From an uncultured Clostridia bacterium (GTDB taxonomy: Bacteria > Bacillota > Clostridia > UBA1381), in assembly GCA_910579415.1 (NCBI GenBank), contig CAJTUY010000012.1:17482-47641 (forward strand): a stretch of DNA of 30,160 nt, given 5' to 3'. The notes beneath the pieces are model-generated. The model saw nothing but the letters and a program-made list of their open reading frames with translations, was not told where the DNA came from and did not search any database. Positions within the stretch are counted from its first letter, which is position 1. The number at the start of each line of letters is the position of its first letter. Of the stretch, positions 12,976 through 22,115 are shown in pieces. The translations under genes and the position numbers were made by a program.

Positions 12976-15039
12976 ATGCAAAACGTACAGAGAGAAGAAT
13001 GGACAGGCTTTAAGGAAGGCAAGTGGAATAAATCCGTAGATGTCCGTGACTTTATTCAGAATAACTATACACCTTATGACGGAAACGGAGATTTCTTGGC
13101 ACCGGCTACCGATGCAACAAAAAAACTTTGGGATATGGTAATGGACCTTTCCAAAAAGGAACGTGAAGCGGGCGGAGTGCTTGATATGGATACAAAGCTT
13201 GTATCTACAATAACCTCTCACGGAGCAGGTTATCTTGATAAAGAGCTTGAAACAATTGTGGGATTTCAGACGGATAAGCCGTTCAAGCGTTCGTTGCAGC
13301 CTTTTGGCGGTATCAGAATGGCGCAGAACGCCTGCCGTGAAAATGGGTATGAGGTAGACAGCGAGGTTGTTGACTTGTTCACCAAATACAGGAAAACTCA
13401 CAATCAGGGTGTATTTGATGTATATACTCCGGAAATGCGTATGGCGCGTAAATCAGCTATTATAACCGGACTTCCCGATGCTTACGGGCGCGGCAGAATT
13501 ATCGGAGATTACCGACGTGTTGCTCTTTACGGTATAGACCTTCTTATTGAGGATAAAAAGAAACAGCTTGAAACATCACTGGTAAGGATGACATCAAAAA
13601 ATATAAGACTTCGTGAGGAGCTTGCCGAACAGCTTCGCGCGTTGGACGAATTAAAGGAGCTTGGAAACATTTACGGCTGTGATATTTCCAAACCTGCAAA
13701 GAATGCAAAAGAAGCTGTTCAATGGCTTTATTTCGGCTATCTTGCGGCAGTTAAGGAGCAGAACGGCGCGGCTATGAGTCTGGGCAGAACATCTACATTC
13801 CTTGATATTTATTTTGAGCGTGACCTTAAAAACGGTGTAATCACTGAGGAGGAAGCACAGGAGATTATTGACCACTTCATTATGAAACTAAGACTTGTAA
13901 AGTTTGCAAGAACTCCTGAATATAATGAGCTTTTCTCGGGTGACCCGACATGGGTAACGGAGTCGATAGGCGGTATCGGCATTGACGGCAGACATATGAT
14001 AACTAAAAATTCGTTCAGATATCTGCATACGCTTGAAAATCTCGGCACTGCGCCTGAACCTAACATGACAGTGTTATGGTCAACAAGACTTCCGCGAGAG
14101 TTCAAGCTGTACTGTGCTGAAATGTCAATTAAAACCTCGTCTATACAGTATGAGAACGACGACCTTATGCGTGTTACTCATGGTGACGATTACGCTATTG
14201 CGTGCTGCGTATCATCAATGAGAGTAGGTAAGGAAATGCAGTTCTTTGGAGCAAGAGCCAATCTTGCCAAGTGTCTTTTATACGCTATCAACGGTGGCAT
14301 TGATGAAAGACTGGGTGTGCAGGTGGGACCTAAATACCGCGCTGTCGAAGGAGATTATCTGGATTTTGACGACGTTATGCAGAAGTATGACGATATGATG
14401 GAATGGCTTGCAGGTCTGTACGTGAACACGCTTAATGTAATACACTATATGCACGATAAATACTGCTATGAAAGAGTACAGATGGCGCTTCATGACAGAG
14501 AGGTTAAGCGATATTTTGCTACGGGAATTGCAGGCTTGTCGGTGGTTGCAGATTCTCTGAGCGCAATTAAGTATGCAAAGGTTAAATGTATAAGAGATGA
14601 AAATGGTGTAGTTGTTGACTATGAGGTAGAAGGCGATTTCCCGAAATACGGAAATAATGATGACAGGGTAGACCAGATAGCGGCAGATATAGTTGAAACA
14701 TTTATGAATAAAATCAGAAAGCATCATACCTACCGCGACAGTATTCCTACAATGTCCATTCTTACGATAACATCAAATGTTGTATACGGTAAAAAGACAG
14801 GCAATACGCCGGACGGCAGAAAAGCAGGAGTGCCGCTTGCTCCGGGCGCAAACCCAATGCACGGACGCGACAGCAATGGTGCGGTGGCATCACTGTCGTC
14901 GGTGGCAAAGCTTCCGTTTAAAGACGCACAGGACGGTATTTCAAATACTTTCTCTATTATTCCGGGAGCTTTAGGTAAAGAAGACCAGGTATTTATGGGA
15001 GATTTAGCAGTGGAGCTTGACAAGGGCTGCTGCGAGTAA
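12976..15039 (+). CDS. pflB: Pyruvate formate-lyase core, lacking the glycyl-radical domain
   Basis: 687 residues of formate C-acetyltransferase, matching the PFL ten-stranded barrel end to end. Signatures are RSLQPFGGIRMAQNAC, GRGRIIGDYRRVALYG, and the adjacent catalytic cysteines at 410 and 411 (IACCVSSMRVGKEMQFFGAR, like Cys418/419 of the E. coli enzyme). It converts pyruvate and CoA to acetyl-CoA and formate under anaerobiosis. A usual PFL has about 740-760 residues with a C-terminal Gly-radical loop. This ORF stops first, after DLAVELDKGCCE, at TAATAA, and the missing domain is the next gene. It therefore cannot carry the radical itself and presumably pairs with the small protein. AGGAGG precedes the ATG. 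Confidence 0.93.
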   Translation: MQNVQREEWTGFKEGKWNKSVDVRDFIQNNYTPYDGNGDFLAPATDATKKLWDMVMDLSKKEREAGGVLDMDTKLVSTITSHGAGYLDKELETIVGFQTDKPFKRSLQPFGGIRMAQNACRENGYEVDSEVVDLFTKYRKTHNQGVFDVYTPEMRMARKSAIITGLPDAYGRGRIIGDYRRVALYGIDLLIEDKKKQLETSLVRMTSKNIRLREELAEQLRALDELKELGNIYGCDISKPAKNAKEAVQWLYFGYLAAVKEQNGAAMSLGRTSTFLDIYFERDLKNGVITEEEAQEIIDHFIMKLRLVKFARTPEYNELFSGDPTWVTESIGGIGIDGRHMITKNSFRYLHTLENLGTAPEPNMTVLWSTRLPREFKLYCAEMSIKTSSIQYENDDLMRVTHGDDYAIACCVSSMRVGKEMQFFGARANLAKCLLYAINGGIDERLGVQVGPKYRAVEGDYLDFDDVMQKYDDMMEWLAGLYVNTLNVIHYMHDKYCYERVQMALHDREVKRYFATGIAGLSVVADSLSAIKYAKVKCIRDENGVVVDYEVEGDFPKYGNNDDRVDQIAADIVETFMNKIRKHHTYRDSIPTMSILTITSNVVYGKKTGNTPDGRKAGVPLAPGANPMHGRDSNGAVASLSSVAKLPFKDAQDGISNTFSIIPGALGKEDQVFMGDLAVELDKGCCE

Positions 15040-15066
15040 TAACGAATTAAAAGGAGGAAATAGATT

Positions 15067-15300
15067 ATGTCACAGCAAGCAGAAAATTTAGTGGAATTAT
15101 TGGATGGTTACGTTGAAAAAGGCGGACATCATCTTAATGTAAATGTATTTACGCGCGAAACTCTTCTTGATGCGCAGAAACACCCTGAAAAATATCCGCA
15201 GCTTACAGTAAGGGTATCGGGTTATGCAGTAAACTTTATTAAGCTTACAAAAGAACAGCAGGATGATATCATCAGCCGTACTTTCCATGACAAGATATGA
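15067..15300 (+). CDS. Stand-alone glycyl-radical domain of pyruvate formate-lyase
   Basis: 77 residues that equal the C-terminal end of PFL. They include the HHLNVNV strand, the helix before KYPQL, and the radical motif RVSGYAV with Gly52 as the radical-bearing residue. Then NFIKLTKEQQDDIISRTFH ends the protein, as in complete enzymes. The architecture is like YfiD/GrcA, which replaces a damaged PFL tail, but here the neighbouring PFL has no tail of its own, so this looks like an obligatory second subunit. It has its own AAGGAGG (15051-15057) 9 nt before the ATG. It is in phase with the core gene but separated by TAA, TAA and TAG. It overlaps pflA by 4 nt. Confidence 0.92.
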   Translation: MSQQAENLVELLDGYVEKGGHHLNVNVFTRETLLDAQKHPEKYPQLTVRVSGYAVNFIKLTKEQQDDIISRTFHDKI

Positions 15301-16034
15301 CGGGGCATATTCATTCAATTGAAACTTTCGGTACTGTGGACGGTCCGGGAATACGGCTTGTCGTGTTCTTTAAGGGCTGTCCTATGCGCTGCCTGTATTG
15401 TCATAATCCTGATACATGGAACATGTCTGGCGGACACGATATGACAGCTGAGGAAATTCTTGATGAGTATGAAAAGGGCAGAAGCTTTTACAAAAACGGC
15501 GGAATAACCGCAACAGGCGGCGAGCCGCTTATGCAGATGGAGTTTCTGACAGAACTTTTTCGAAAAGCAAAAGACAAGGGTATACATACTTGTCTTGACA
15601 CATCGGGAATAGTGTTTTCGCGGGACAAAAAAGAAGAATTTGACATACTTTCGGAAGTGTGCGACCTTGTTATGCTTGATATAAAGCACATTGACGATGA
15701 TGAGCATAAAAAACTTACTGCTCATTCAAATAAAGCAGTGTTGGAATATCTTGATTATCTTGCAGGGAAAAATATTCCTGTGTGGATAAGGCATGTTGCA
15801 GTACATGGTATTACGCTTAATGACATGTATCTTGAACGGCTCGGACGATATATTGCGCAGTACAGGAATATACAGGCGCTTGATGTGCTGCCGTATCATT
15901 CAATGGCGAAAAATAAGTATAGTGAGCTTAAAATTGTGTATCCGCTTGCAGATACGCCTGACGCATCCAAAGAGGACGCAATACATGCCCGTAATGTTAT
16001 AATTAACGCGATGAAAGAGGAGCGGTCACGATGA
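15297..16034 (+). CDS. pflA: Pyruvate formate-lyase activating enzyme (radical SAM)
   Basis: 245 residues, normal for PFL activase. The radical-SAM cluster motif CxxxCxxC is Cys28, Cys32, Cys35 (GCPMRCLYCHNP), preceded by the family stretch FGTVDGPGIRLVVFFKGCP. ATGGEPLMQ is the SAM-binding GGE motif. With a 4Fe-4S cluster and SAM it abstracts a hydrogen from the PFL glycine, here Gly52 of the small upstream protein. The ATG overlaps the stop of the radical-domain gene (ATGA) and lacks a good ribosome binding site, so translation is probably coupled. That places substrate domain and activase in tight stoichiometry. Confidence 0.96.
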   Translation: MTGHIHSIETFGTVDGPGIRLVVFFKGCPMRCLYCHNPDTWNMSGGHDMTAEEILDEYEKGRSFYKNGGITATGGEPLMQMEFLTELFRKAKDKGIHTCLDTSGIVFSRDKKEEFDILSEVCDLVMLDIKHIDDDEHKKLTAHSNKAVLEYLDYLAGKNIPVWIRHVAVHGITLNDMYLERLGRYIAQYRNIQALDVLPYHSMAKNKYSELKIVYPLADTPDASKEDAIHARNVIINAMKEERSR

Positions 16035-16047
16035 TGGCTCTTTTTTT
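16014..16047 (+). terminator. Weak terminator candidate after pflA
   Basis: A 6-bp stem AAAGAG/CTCTTT (16014-16019 with 16038-16043), with an alternative GAGC/GCTC pairing inside it, followed by a T7 run. The stem overlaps the end of pflA and the loop is long, so efficiency is doubtful. Confidence 0.4.
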
Positions 16048-16058
16048 ATTGGCAGTGC

Positions 16059-16087
16059 TTTACATATCGTTAAAATTGTGCTACAAT
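16059..16087 (+). promoter_or_regulatory. Promoter of the GGDEF-EAL / glucokinase / GH30 unit
   Basis: TTTACA (16059-16064), a 17-bp spacer and TACAAT (16082-16087), about 43 nt before the ATG. No further promoter or terminator was found before 21919. Confidence 0.7.
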
Positions 16088-16130
16088 GTAAATGTAAGCT
16101 GATTTCACATAATTACTGGGGGTGAATTAG

Positions 16131-18281
16131 ATGTCTGAGGTGACTATACAGCAGCTTTTGGATAAGATAAATGAGCTTACTGCGGAGTTGGATAAAGCCC
16201 GGCGTTATGATACTCTGACAAGGCTGTATAACAGAAATACATATTATGAAAGCGTCCGCAGACGTCTTAATAAAAACCCTGACAGGGATTATGTTATAGT
16301 GTGTCTTGACATAGAGAAATTCAAGTACATAAACGACCGTTTCGGCTTTGCTGAGGGCGACCGTCTGCTATCATATATAGGCGATAAGCTTTATGAGCGT
16401 TCTGTTGCGTGCGGAGCTATTGCGGCAAGACTCAGCGGTGATAAATTTTCATTTTTGGACGAGCGTAAAAATATTGATACAGAAGCATTCGGACATGAGG
16501 TGAGAACTTGGGTTAATGATTATCCTCTTGACACAGAGATAAAAATTGCTGTTGGTGTATATCCTGTGGATATACGTAATATTCCGGTGCGTCTGATGTG
16601 CGACAGAGCAAATATGGCGGCAGCTTCAATTAAAAATAATTATATGGTTTACGCGGCTGAATATAATAAAAATATACGTGATTATATGTTTTCTCAGAAT
16701 GAACTGTTGGCTGATGTGGAGCGGGCGTTTTGTGATAAGGAGTTCAAGGTATATTTACAGCCTAAGTATGATATAAGAACAAATAAAATAGTAGGCGCTG
16801 AAAGCCTTGTAAGGTGGCTGCATCCTAAACGCGGACTTGTACCTCCGAAGGATTTTATACCGTTGTTTGAACATAATATGCTTATAACGCGTCTGGATGA
16901 ATATATCTGGGAGGAAACATGCCGTATAGTGAGCGGCTGGATACAAAAAGGATATAAGGCTGTGCCTGTATCGGTTAATGTATCGCGTTTGGATATTTAT
17001 TCTCTTGAAATATCAAATAAATTTCCGCTGTTAACTGAAAAATACGGTATTGATAACGGTTTTATAGAAATAGAAATAACGGAGAGCGCGTTTACAAATG
17101 ATGAGAACCAAATTCTTAAGGTGGTTGATGATTTAAGAAACAACGGATTTAAAGTGCTTATGGACGATTTTGGAAGCGGTTACTCATCGCTTAATATATT
17201 AAAGGATATCAACGTAGATGTTTTAAAGATAGATACGCGTTTCCTTGAAACAGGAAGAAAAGCGGATAATAAAGGCAGAGAGATATTGGAGTCTGTAATC
17301 AGAATGGCAAAGTGGATAGGACTTCAGACTATTGCGGAAGGTGTGGAAACAGACGAGCATAAGAAGTTTTTAATGGATTTGGGCTGTTATTATGCACAGG
17401 GATATTATTTTTCGAAACCTATACCTGAGGATTCATTTGAGGAGCTTATAAAAAATCCTGAAAATGTTGTTTCAGGTGTGGAATTAAGTACGATGGATAA
17501 TACTATTGCAATTGAGGAGTTGTTCCATTCTGACTTTATGACAGAGGGACTGTTGAATAATATTCTCGGCGGTGTTGCTATTTACGCGTTTGATGGACAT
17601 GAGAGCCTGAAGCTGATGAAAGCAAATGAATTTTATTATGCCGCTATACATGAATATTCATCGGAAGATGTAAATTTATTGGATAATGTGTATCCTGATG
17701 ATAAAAAAATGCTTCTTGATGCATTTAAAAGAGCAAAAGAAGCGGGAGCGCGTGGTACTGCCGTAAATACGCGTATTATTTGCGGAGAAAAAGAGCAGTG
17801 GTTCAGTATGCGGATATTTTTCCTTGCGGATAAAGAAGATTACGGAATGTATTATGCCTCAGTATCGGATTTCAGTGAACAGATGCGCGTGATGTCTGAG
17901 CTTGACCTCTCAAGAAGAGGTTTTGCGACTGCGCTTGAACTGATTGATGCCACAGTACTGGAATATGATTTTGACAGCAGGGCGCTTATTGTAAAAACAA
18001 AGCCGGGATTGGAAGAAGAATATCTGCTCGGTAAAAAATTAGAAAACGCTCTTCGTAATATTATAAGCAACGGTGTTGTACATGAAGATTCAATGAAAAA
18101 TTTTGAAAATATGTGCAGACATCTGAAACAGAGTGATAAATCTATATCCTGCAAATTGAGCTTGTTGAATTATAACAAAGAGTTCAGAAATTGCAGTATA
18201 ATGGCAAAGTCAGTAAGAAGTGAAGAAAAGCCTGTAAAGGCAATAATAATAGTAAAAGGTGTACAGGAGGAAGTAGTATAG
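16131..18281 (+). CDS. Degenerate GGDEF-EAL protein, probable c-di-GMP phosphodiesterase
   Basis: 716 residues. A short coiled start leads to a GGDEF domain (about 25-175) whose signature is SGDKF (102-106) in place of GGDEF, so cyclase activity is unlikely. The EAL domain (about 195-440) reads ESL at 224-226 and keeps the metal and catalytic residues: the Asn of VSVNVSRLD, the Glu of EIEITES, Asp345-Asp346 (DDFGSGYSS), Lys366, Glu403 (EGVE) and Gln423. Cleavage of c-di-GMP is therefore plausible, in the cytoplasm. The C-terminal ~270 residues look like one or two PAS-type sensor domains. No membrane segment is seen. Glucokinase starts 2 nt after the stop. Confidence 0.88.
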   Translation: MSEVTIQQLLDKINELTAELDKARRYDTLTRLYNRNTYYESVRRRLNKNPDRDYVIVCLDIEKFKYINDRFGFAEGDRLLSYIGDKLYERSVACGAIAARLSGDKFSFLDERKNIDTEAFGHEVRTWVNDYPLDTEIKIAVGVYPVDIRNIPVRLMCDRANMAAASIKNNYMVYAAEYNKNIRDYMFSQNELLADVERAFCDKEFKVYLQPKYDIRTNKIVGAESLVRWLHPKRGLVPPKDFIPLFEHNMLITRLDEYIWEETCRIVSGWIQKGYKAVPVSVNVSRLDIYSLEISNKFPLLTEKYGIDNGFIEIEITESAFTNDENQILKVVDDLRNNGFKVLMDDFGSGYSSLNILKDINVDVLKIDTRFLETGRKADNKGREILESVIRMAKWIGLQTIAEGVETDEHKKFLMDLGCYYAQGYYFSKPIPEDSFEELIKNPENVVSGVELSTMDNTIAIEELFHSDFMTEGLLNNILGGVAIYAFDGHESLKLMKANEFYYAAIHEYSSEDVNLLDNVYPDDKKMLLDAFKRAKEAGARGTAVNTRIICGEKEQWFSMRIFFLADKEDYGMYYASVSDFSEQMRVMSELDLSRRGFATALELIDATVLEYDFDSRALIVKTKPGLEEEYLLGKKLENALRNIISNGVVHEDSMKNFENMCRHLKQSDKSISCKLSLLNYNKEFRNCSIMAKSVRSEEKPVKAIIIVKGVQEEVV

Positions 18282-18282
18282 A

Positions 18283-19227
18283 ATGTATGTTGGAATAGAT
18301 TTGGGAGGGACCAATATTGCGGTAGGAGCGGTGTCTGATGAAGGTAAGCTTTTAAAAAAAGCGTCGCTTCCTACGCTTGCGGGGCGAAGCTATAAGGAAA
18401 TTGCGGCAGATATGGCGGATTTATGCAGACAGGTTACAGATGGTATCGGCGGTATAGAGGCGGTAAAGGCGATTGGTATTGGCAGTCCGGGAGCTGTTGA
18501 CAGCGAAAACGGAGTGGTTGTATTTGCTGGTAATCTGAGCTTAAATAACGCGCCGCTCGCTGATGAGGTCAAGAAGTATTTTAACATTCCGGTGCATATG
18601 GAAAATGACGCAAACGCTGCGGCGTACGGAGAATATATTGCCTGTAATGTAGATGCTGACAGCTTTGTTTTTGTCACTTTGGGTACAGGCGTCGGCGGCG
18701 GAATTATTATCAATAAAAAAATTTACAGCGGCTTTAACGGGATAGGCGCAGAGATAGGTCATATGACGCTCGAAATGAACGGAAAGGAATGTAATTGCGG
18801 AAACAGAGGCTGTTATGAAAAGTATGCGTCGGTAACGGCGCTTATAGAGCAGACAAAGCAGGCAATTGAGAAAAATCCTGCTTCTGTCATGAGTGACTGG
18901 GTACAGGAAAACGGACATGTAAGCGGCAGAACCGCGTTTGAGTGCGCCTTAAATGGTGACAGCGCAGCTGTTGAAGTGCGTGATACATATATAAGATATG
19001 TTGCTGAGGGAATAGTCAGCGTAGTGAATATATTCCAGCCTGAACTTGTTGTAATCGGAGGAGGAATAAGCAAGGAAGGCGATATTCTGCTTAATCCGAT
19101 AAAAGAATTTGTGGCAAAACGCGAATTTAATAAGCACATGAAAAAAACCGATATACAAATAGCGCGTCTGTTTAATGATGCCGGAATTATCGGAGCGGCA
19201 ATGGCGGCGAAGGCGAATTTAGAATGA
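18283..19227 (+). CDS. glcK: ROK-family glucokinase
   Basis: 314 residues. The phosphate-binding motif DLGGTNIAVG is at the start, LGTGVGGGIIINKKIYSG follows mid-protein, and the ROK zinc motif is complete: His160 of GHMTLEMNGKE, then the CNCGNRGC cysteines. VIGGGIS lies near the adenine site. It phosphorylates glucose (or a related sugar) with ATP in the cytoplasm. AGGAGG lies about 11 nt upstream, inside the end of the preceding gene, which ends 1 nt before. It shares a transcript with the GGDEF-EAL gene and, 28 nt downstream, with a secreted glycanase. Other ROK sugar kinases cannot be excluded, but length and motifs fit Firmicute glucokinase. Confidence 0.88.
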   Translation: MYVGIDLGGTNIAVGAVSDEGKLLKKASLPTLAGRSYKEIAADMADLCRQVTDGIGGIEAVKAIGIGSPGAVDSENGVVVFAGNLSLNNAPLADEVKKYFNIPVHMENDANAAAYGEYIACNVDADSFVFVTLGTGVGGGIIINKKIYSGFNGIGAEIGHMTLEMNGKECNCGNRGCYEKYASVTALIEQTKQAIEKNPASVMSDWVQENGHVSGRTAFECALNGDSAAVEVRDTYIRYVAEGIVSVVNIFQPELVVIGGGISKEGDILLNPIKEFVAKREFNKHMKKTDIQIARLFNDAGIIGAAMAAKANLE

Positions 19228-19255
19228 TTTTAAGAGAGAAAGAGAGAGGGGCAGT

Positions 19256-21919
19256 ATGAAAAAACGTATTATAGCAATGGTTATATCAGTGATAATGGTT
19301 GTATCACTGATGTCTTCGGCAATGGCGGCAGACAGCGAAAATGCGGTAGTAAGATTAAATCCTGCCAATGCTTCACCGTTCAACGGCGGAATATTTCAGG
19401 GTTGGGGTACAAGTATGGGCTGGTGGGGTAACCGTATAGGTTACAGTGATAAGCTGGCTCAGGATGCGGCTGAACTTTTTTACAGTGAAAACGGTCTTAG
19501 TCTTGATATTGTCAGATATAATGTCGGGGGCGGTGATGACCCTGCACATAACCATGTTACGCGTTCGGACTCAAAAATGCCTTGCTTTTTGAATGAGGAT
19601 GGTACGTACGACTGGGAGGCTGATCATAATCAGGTCAATGTACTTAAAAGAATAAAAGCTGAAAATCCCGATGTTCATATAGAAGGTTATACAAATTCAC
19701 CACCCTGGTTTATGACAAACAGCAAATGCTCGGGAGGAGGCGTTAATTCGGGTGAAAATCTTGACCCGTCAAAATATGCTGACTTTGCAAAATTTCTGGC
19801 TGATGTCGCGGAACATTTTGAGGAGGCCGGTTTGAAATTTAACAGCTATTCTCCGATGAATGAACCAAGCACACAGACAAATTACTGGGGAGCAAACAGT
19901 GTGAAGCAGGAGGGCAATCATGTCGCACCGGGTGAACACCAGTCGGGAGTAATAAATGCCGTAAGCGATGAATTTGATAAACGCGGTATTGACACTTTGG
20001 TAGTCGGGCTTGATGAAACAAGCATAGATTATTCAATCACTTCATTTAAAGCCCTGAATGACAAGGCTAAGTCAAATCTTGACAGACTTGACACACATTC
20101 TTATGGCGGTTCAAAAAGAGCCGAGCTGAAGCAGACTGCGATTGATGCAGGTAAAAACCTTTGGATGAGTGAGGTTGATCATGGAGGTACGGCAGGTACA
20201 AATTCGGGCAATATGGGTATGGCGTTCGACCTTGCAAACTATATACTGAATGATGTGAACGGTATGCAGCCTTCTGCGTGGGTGCTGTGGGATATTCTTG
20301 ATTTCCATAAGGACAGTAGCTTTACTGACCCGAATGGGAATAAGACAGAAGCGAATAATGCGCTGAACCAAAACGGCGGATTGTGGGGTGTCGGAATGGT
20401 AAATCATGACACTGAGCAAATTGAACTTACACAAAAGTATTATGCGTACGGTCAGTTTACCAAATACATTAAACCGGGAATGACGATAATTTCTTCGGCG
20501 CCGAATACGCTTGCTGCATATAATAAATCAACAGGCGATATAGCGATTGTAGCAGTTAATTCATCTGATAAAGACGTAACGACAGAATTTGACCTTCGCG
20601 CCTTTGTAAATACAGGAAGCAGCGCAAAGGTAATAAGAACGAGCGGCGCATTTGACGGCGGTGAGCATTGGGCGGAGCTTCCCGATATAGCAATTGAAGG
20701 AAAGAAATTTACAACGGCTCTGAAGGGGAATTCAATTACTACCTTTGTAATTGAAAACGACGATGTAATACAGCCGGTTATTGATACATTTGAAGCAACA
20801 AGTGAGGGACTTACATATTCCTATACTGCGCCTAACTTTACAAACGCTCATCAGTATTTTGTGGTATATGACAGTAATGGTGTTTTAAAGACAGTTAAAA
20901 TAGATAAGCCCTCCGGAACTATTGAGGGTGATTTCACAGGCTGTACGGGGAAAGTGTTTGTATGGAACGGTATGGCGCCTGCAAGCATAAATTATATGGC
21001 GATTGAAGGAGCTTCAAAAGCAGTTGTGGGAAATACATATAATTACAGAGCGGTAATAGGACCTGAAGCTGTGGAAACTCCGATAACGTGGAGTGTTTCT
21101 GATGAAAGCGTTGCTTCGGTTGATGCAGACGGTAAGCTTACTCCGATTGGAGATGCGGATATAGTTCTTACGGCAACGGCGGAAGAGTTGGGAATTTCAA
21201 CTTCAATGGACGTAACTGTTTTTGACCCGCAGAAGCATTACGCGGATAAATATAAAGATACGAATTATGAATTTGTAAGTAATATATCTGAAGCGACCAA
21301 CGATTTTGAAGAGGATAAGGGAAGCTTTGTAACAAGCGGTTCCGCAATGCTTACATCAGACGGAGGCAATCCTGCGGAAAAGGTGCTTGGAGTACAGGCG
21401 AATTACAGTAATAAAGACGGTAAGGCAGAAACAGGTTCAGCAGTGCTGACACCTGCTGCCGGATGGACGTGTGAGGAAAATCAGATTATAAATATCGCAT
21501 TTGATATATACTGTTCTAATTCTGGAGGTACGGCAGGCTTTACCGTATACGGAGATGAAGATAAAGAACTGGTAAAAATGACCGTACATGACTGGGATAA
21601 GTATACTATGACGGTCGCGGGAACTGCAACAGAGGAAGCTGACGGGGCAAAAAAATACCTTAGAAACGGTGTAAATGATAAGATGCCGAATCAGCTTATT
21701 AAAAACGGTGGCCATGTTGAAATATATTATATGCCGTCTTCGGGAGATATAACTGTAACGGTAAAAGGTATTTCAAACAGTTATGAACAAAAAACATATA
21801 CAGGTAACATAACGGGAAACAGTTCGGTTTCAAAGATTGGTTTTGAAGCGAATTATACAACTTGGTCAAAGCCTATGTATGTAGATAATCTTTTGACGAA
21901 TATAATAACATCAAAATAA
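19256..21919 (+). CDS. Secreted GH30 glycanase, possibly endo-beta-1,6-galactanase
   Basis: 887 residues with a Sec signal peptide (cleavage near SSAMA-AD). Residues about 40-500 are a glycoside hydrolase family 30 catalytic module: GWGTSMGWWGN near the start, acid/base Glu203 in SPMNEPST, nucleophile Glu306 in WMSEVDHGG, and a beta-sandwich side domain to about 505. The GWGTS..WW start resembles the endo-beta-1,6-galactanase branch, which cuts arabinogalactan side chains; the subfamily call is inference. An Ig-like BIG2 module (about 585-656) and a jelly-roll-like C-terminal module of ~220 residues, perhaps carbohydrate-binding, follow. There is no SLH or dockerin, so the enzyme is probably released or held by the C-terminal module. 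Confidence 0.85.
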   Translation: MKKRIIAMVISVIMVVSLMSSAMAADSENAVVRLNPANASPFNGGIFQGWGTSMGWWGNRIGYSDKLAQDAAELFYSENGLSLDIVRYNVGGGDDPAHNHVTRSDSKMPCFLNEDGTYDWEADHNQVNVLKRIKAENPDVHIEGYTNSPPWFMTNSKCSGGGVNSGENLDPSKYADFAKFLADVAEHFEEAGLKFNSYSPMNEPSTQTNYWGANSVKQEGNHVAPGEHQSGVINAVSDEFDKRGIDTLVVGLDETSIDYSITSFKALNDKAKSNLDRLDTHSYGGSKRAELKQTAIDAGKNLWMSEVDHGGTAGTNSGNMGMAFDLANYILNDVNGMQPSAWVLWDILDFHKDSSFTDPNGNKTEANNALNQNGGLWGVGMVNHDTEQIELTQKYYAYGQFTKYIKPGMTIISSAPNTLAAYNKSTGDIAIVAVNSSDKDVTTEFDLRAFVNTGSSAKVIRTSGAFDGGEHWAELPDIAIEGKKFTTALKGNSITTFVIENDDVIQPVIDTFEATSEGLTYSYTAPNFTNAHQYFVVYDSNGVLKTVKIDKPSGTIEGDFTGCTGKVFVWNGMAPASINYMAIEGASKAVVGNTYNYRAVIGPEAVETPITWSVSDESVASVDADGKLTPIGDADIVLTATAEELGISTSMDVTVFDPQKHYADKYKDTNYEFVSNISEATNDFEEDKGSFVTSGSAMLTSDGGNPAEKVLGVQANYSNKDGKAETGSAVLTPAAGWTCEENQIINIAFDIYCSNSGGTAGFTVYGDEDKELVKMTVHDWDKYTMTVAGTATEEADGAKKYLRNGVNDKMPNQLIKNGGHVEIYYMPSSGDITVTVKGISNSYEQKTYTGNITGNSSVSKIGFEANYTTWSKPMYVDNLLTNIITSK

Positions 21920-21925
21920 AGCTTG

Positions 21926-21953
21926 GGGGCTGCTCGCGGAGCAGTCCCTTTTT
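21926..21953 (+). terminator. Terminator after the GH30 gene
   Basis: A 10-bp stem with one G-U (GGGGCTGCTC at 21926-21935, GAGCAGTCCC at 21939-21948), a 3-nt loop, then TTTTT. It ends the unit that begins at 16059. Confidence 0.9.
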
Positions 21954-22115
21954 CGACAGATTGTGCATTATTACATTGATGTTAAGGGTATATTATATTT
22001 AGAAGTCAGCTATTAAAAAATGTAAAAAGTTGTGGTAGAATAGGTATTGTAACAAAAAAGTGTAATGCTTCGTATTATATGACAGAATATTAGTATAATG
22101 CGAGGTGTTTAAAAA

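Noticed and set aside
12862..13401. 179-codon minus-strand ORF
   Set aside because: It is antisense to the start of the PFL gene and has no ribosome binding site or family features.
15037..15066. Recoded stop (readthrough or selenocysteine) joining the PFL core and radical domain
   Set aside because: Three stops, TAA TAA TAG, lie in frame, no TGA is present, and a separate ribosome binding site and ATG are well formed.
21954..22115. murA promoter from TTACAT (21971) and TATATT (21994)
   Set aside because: The spacing is 17 bp but the -35 match is poor, and several equally weak pairs occur in this AT-rich gap.
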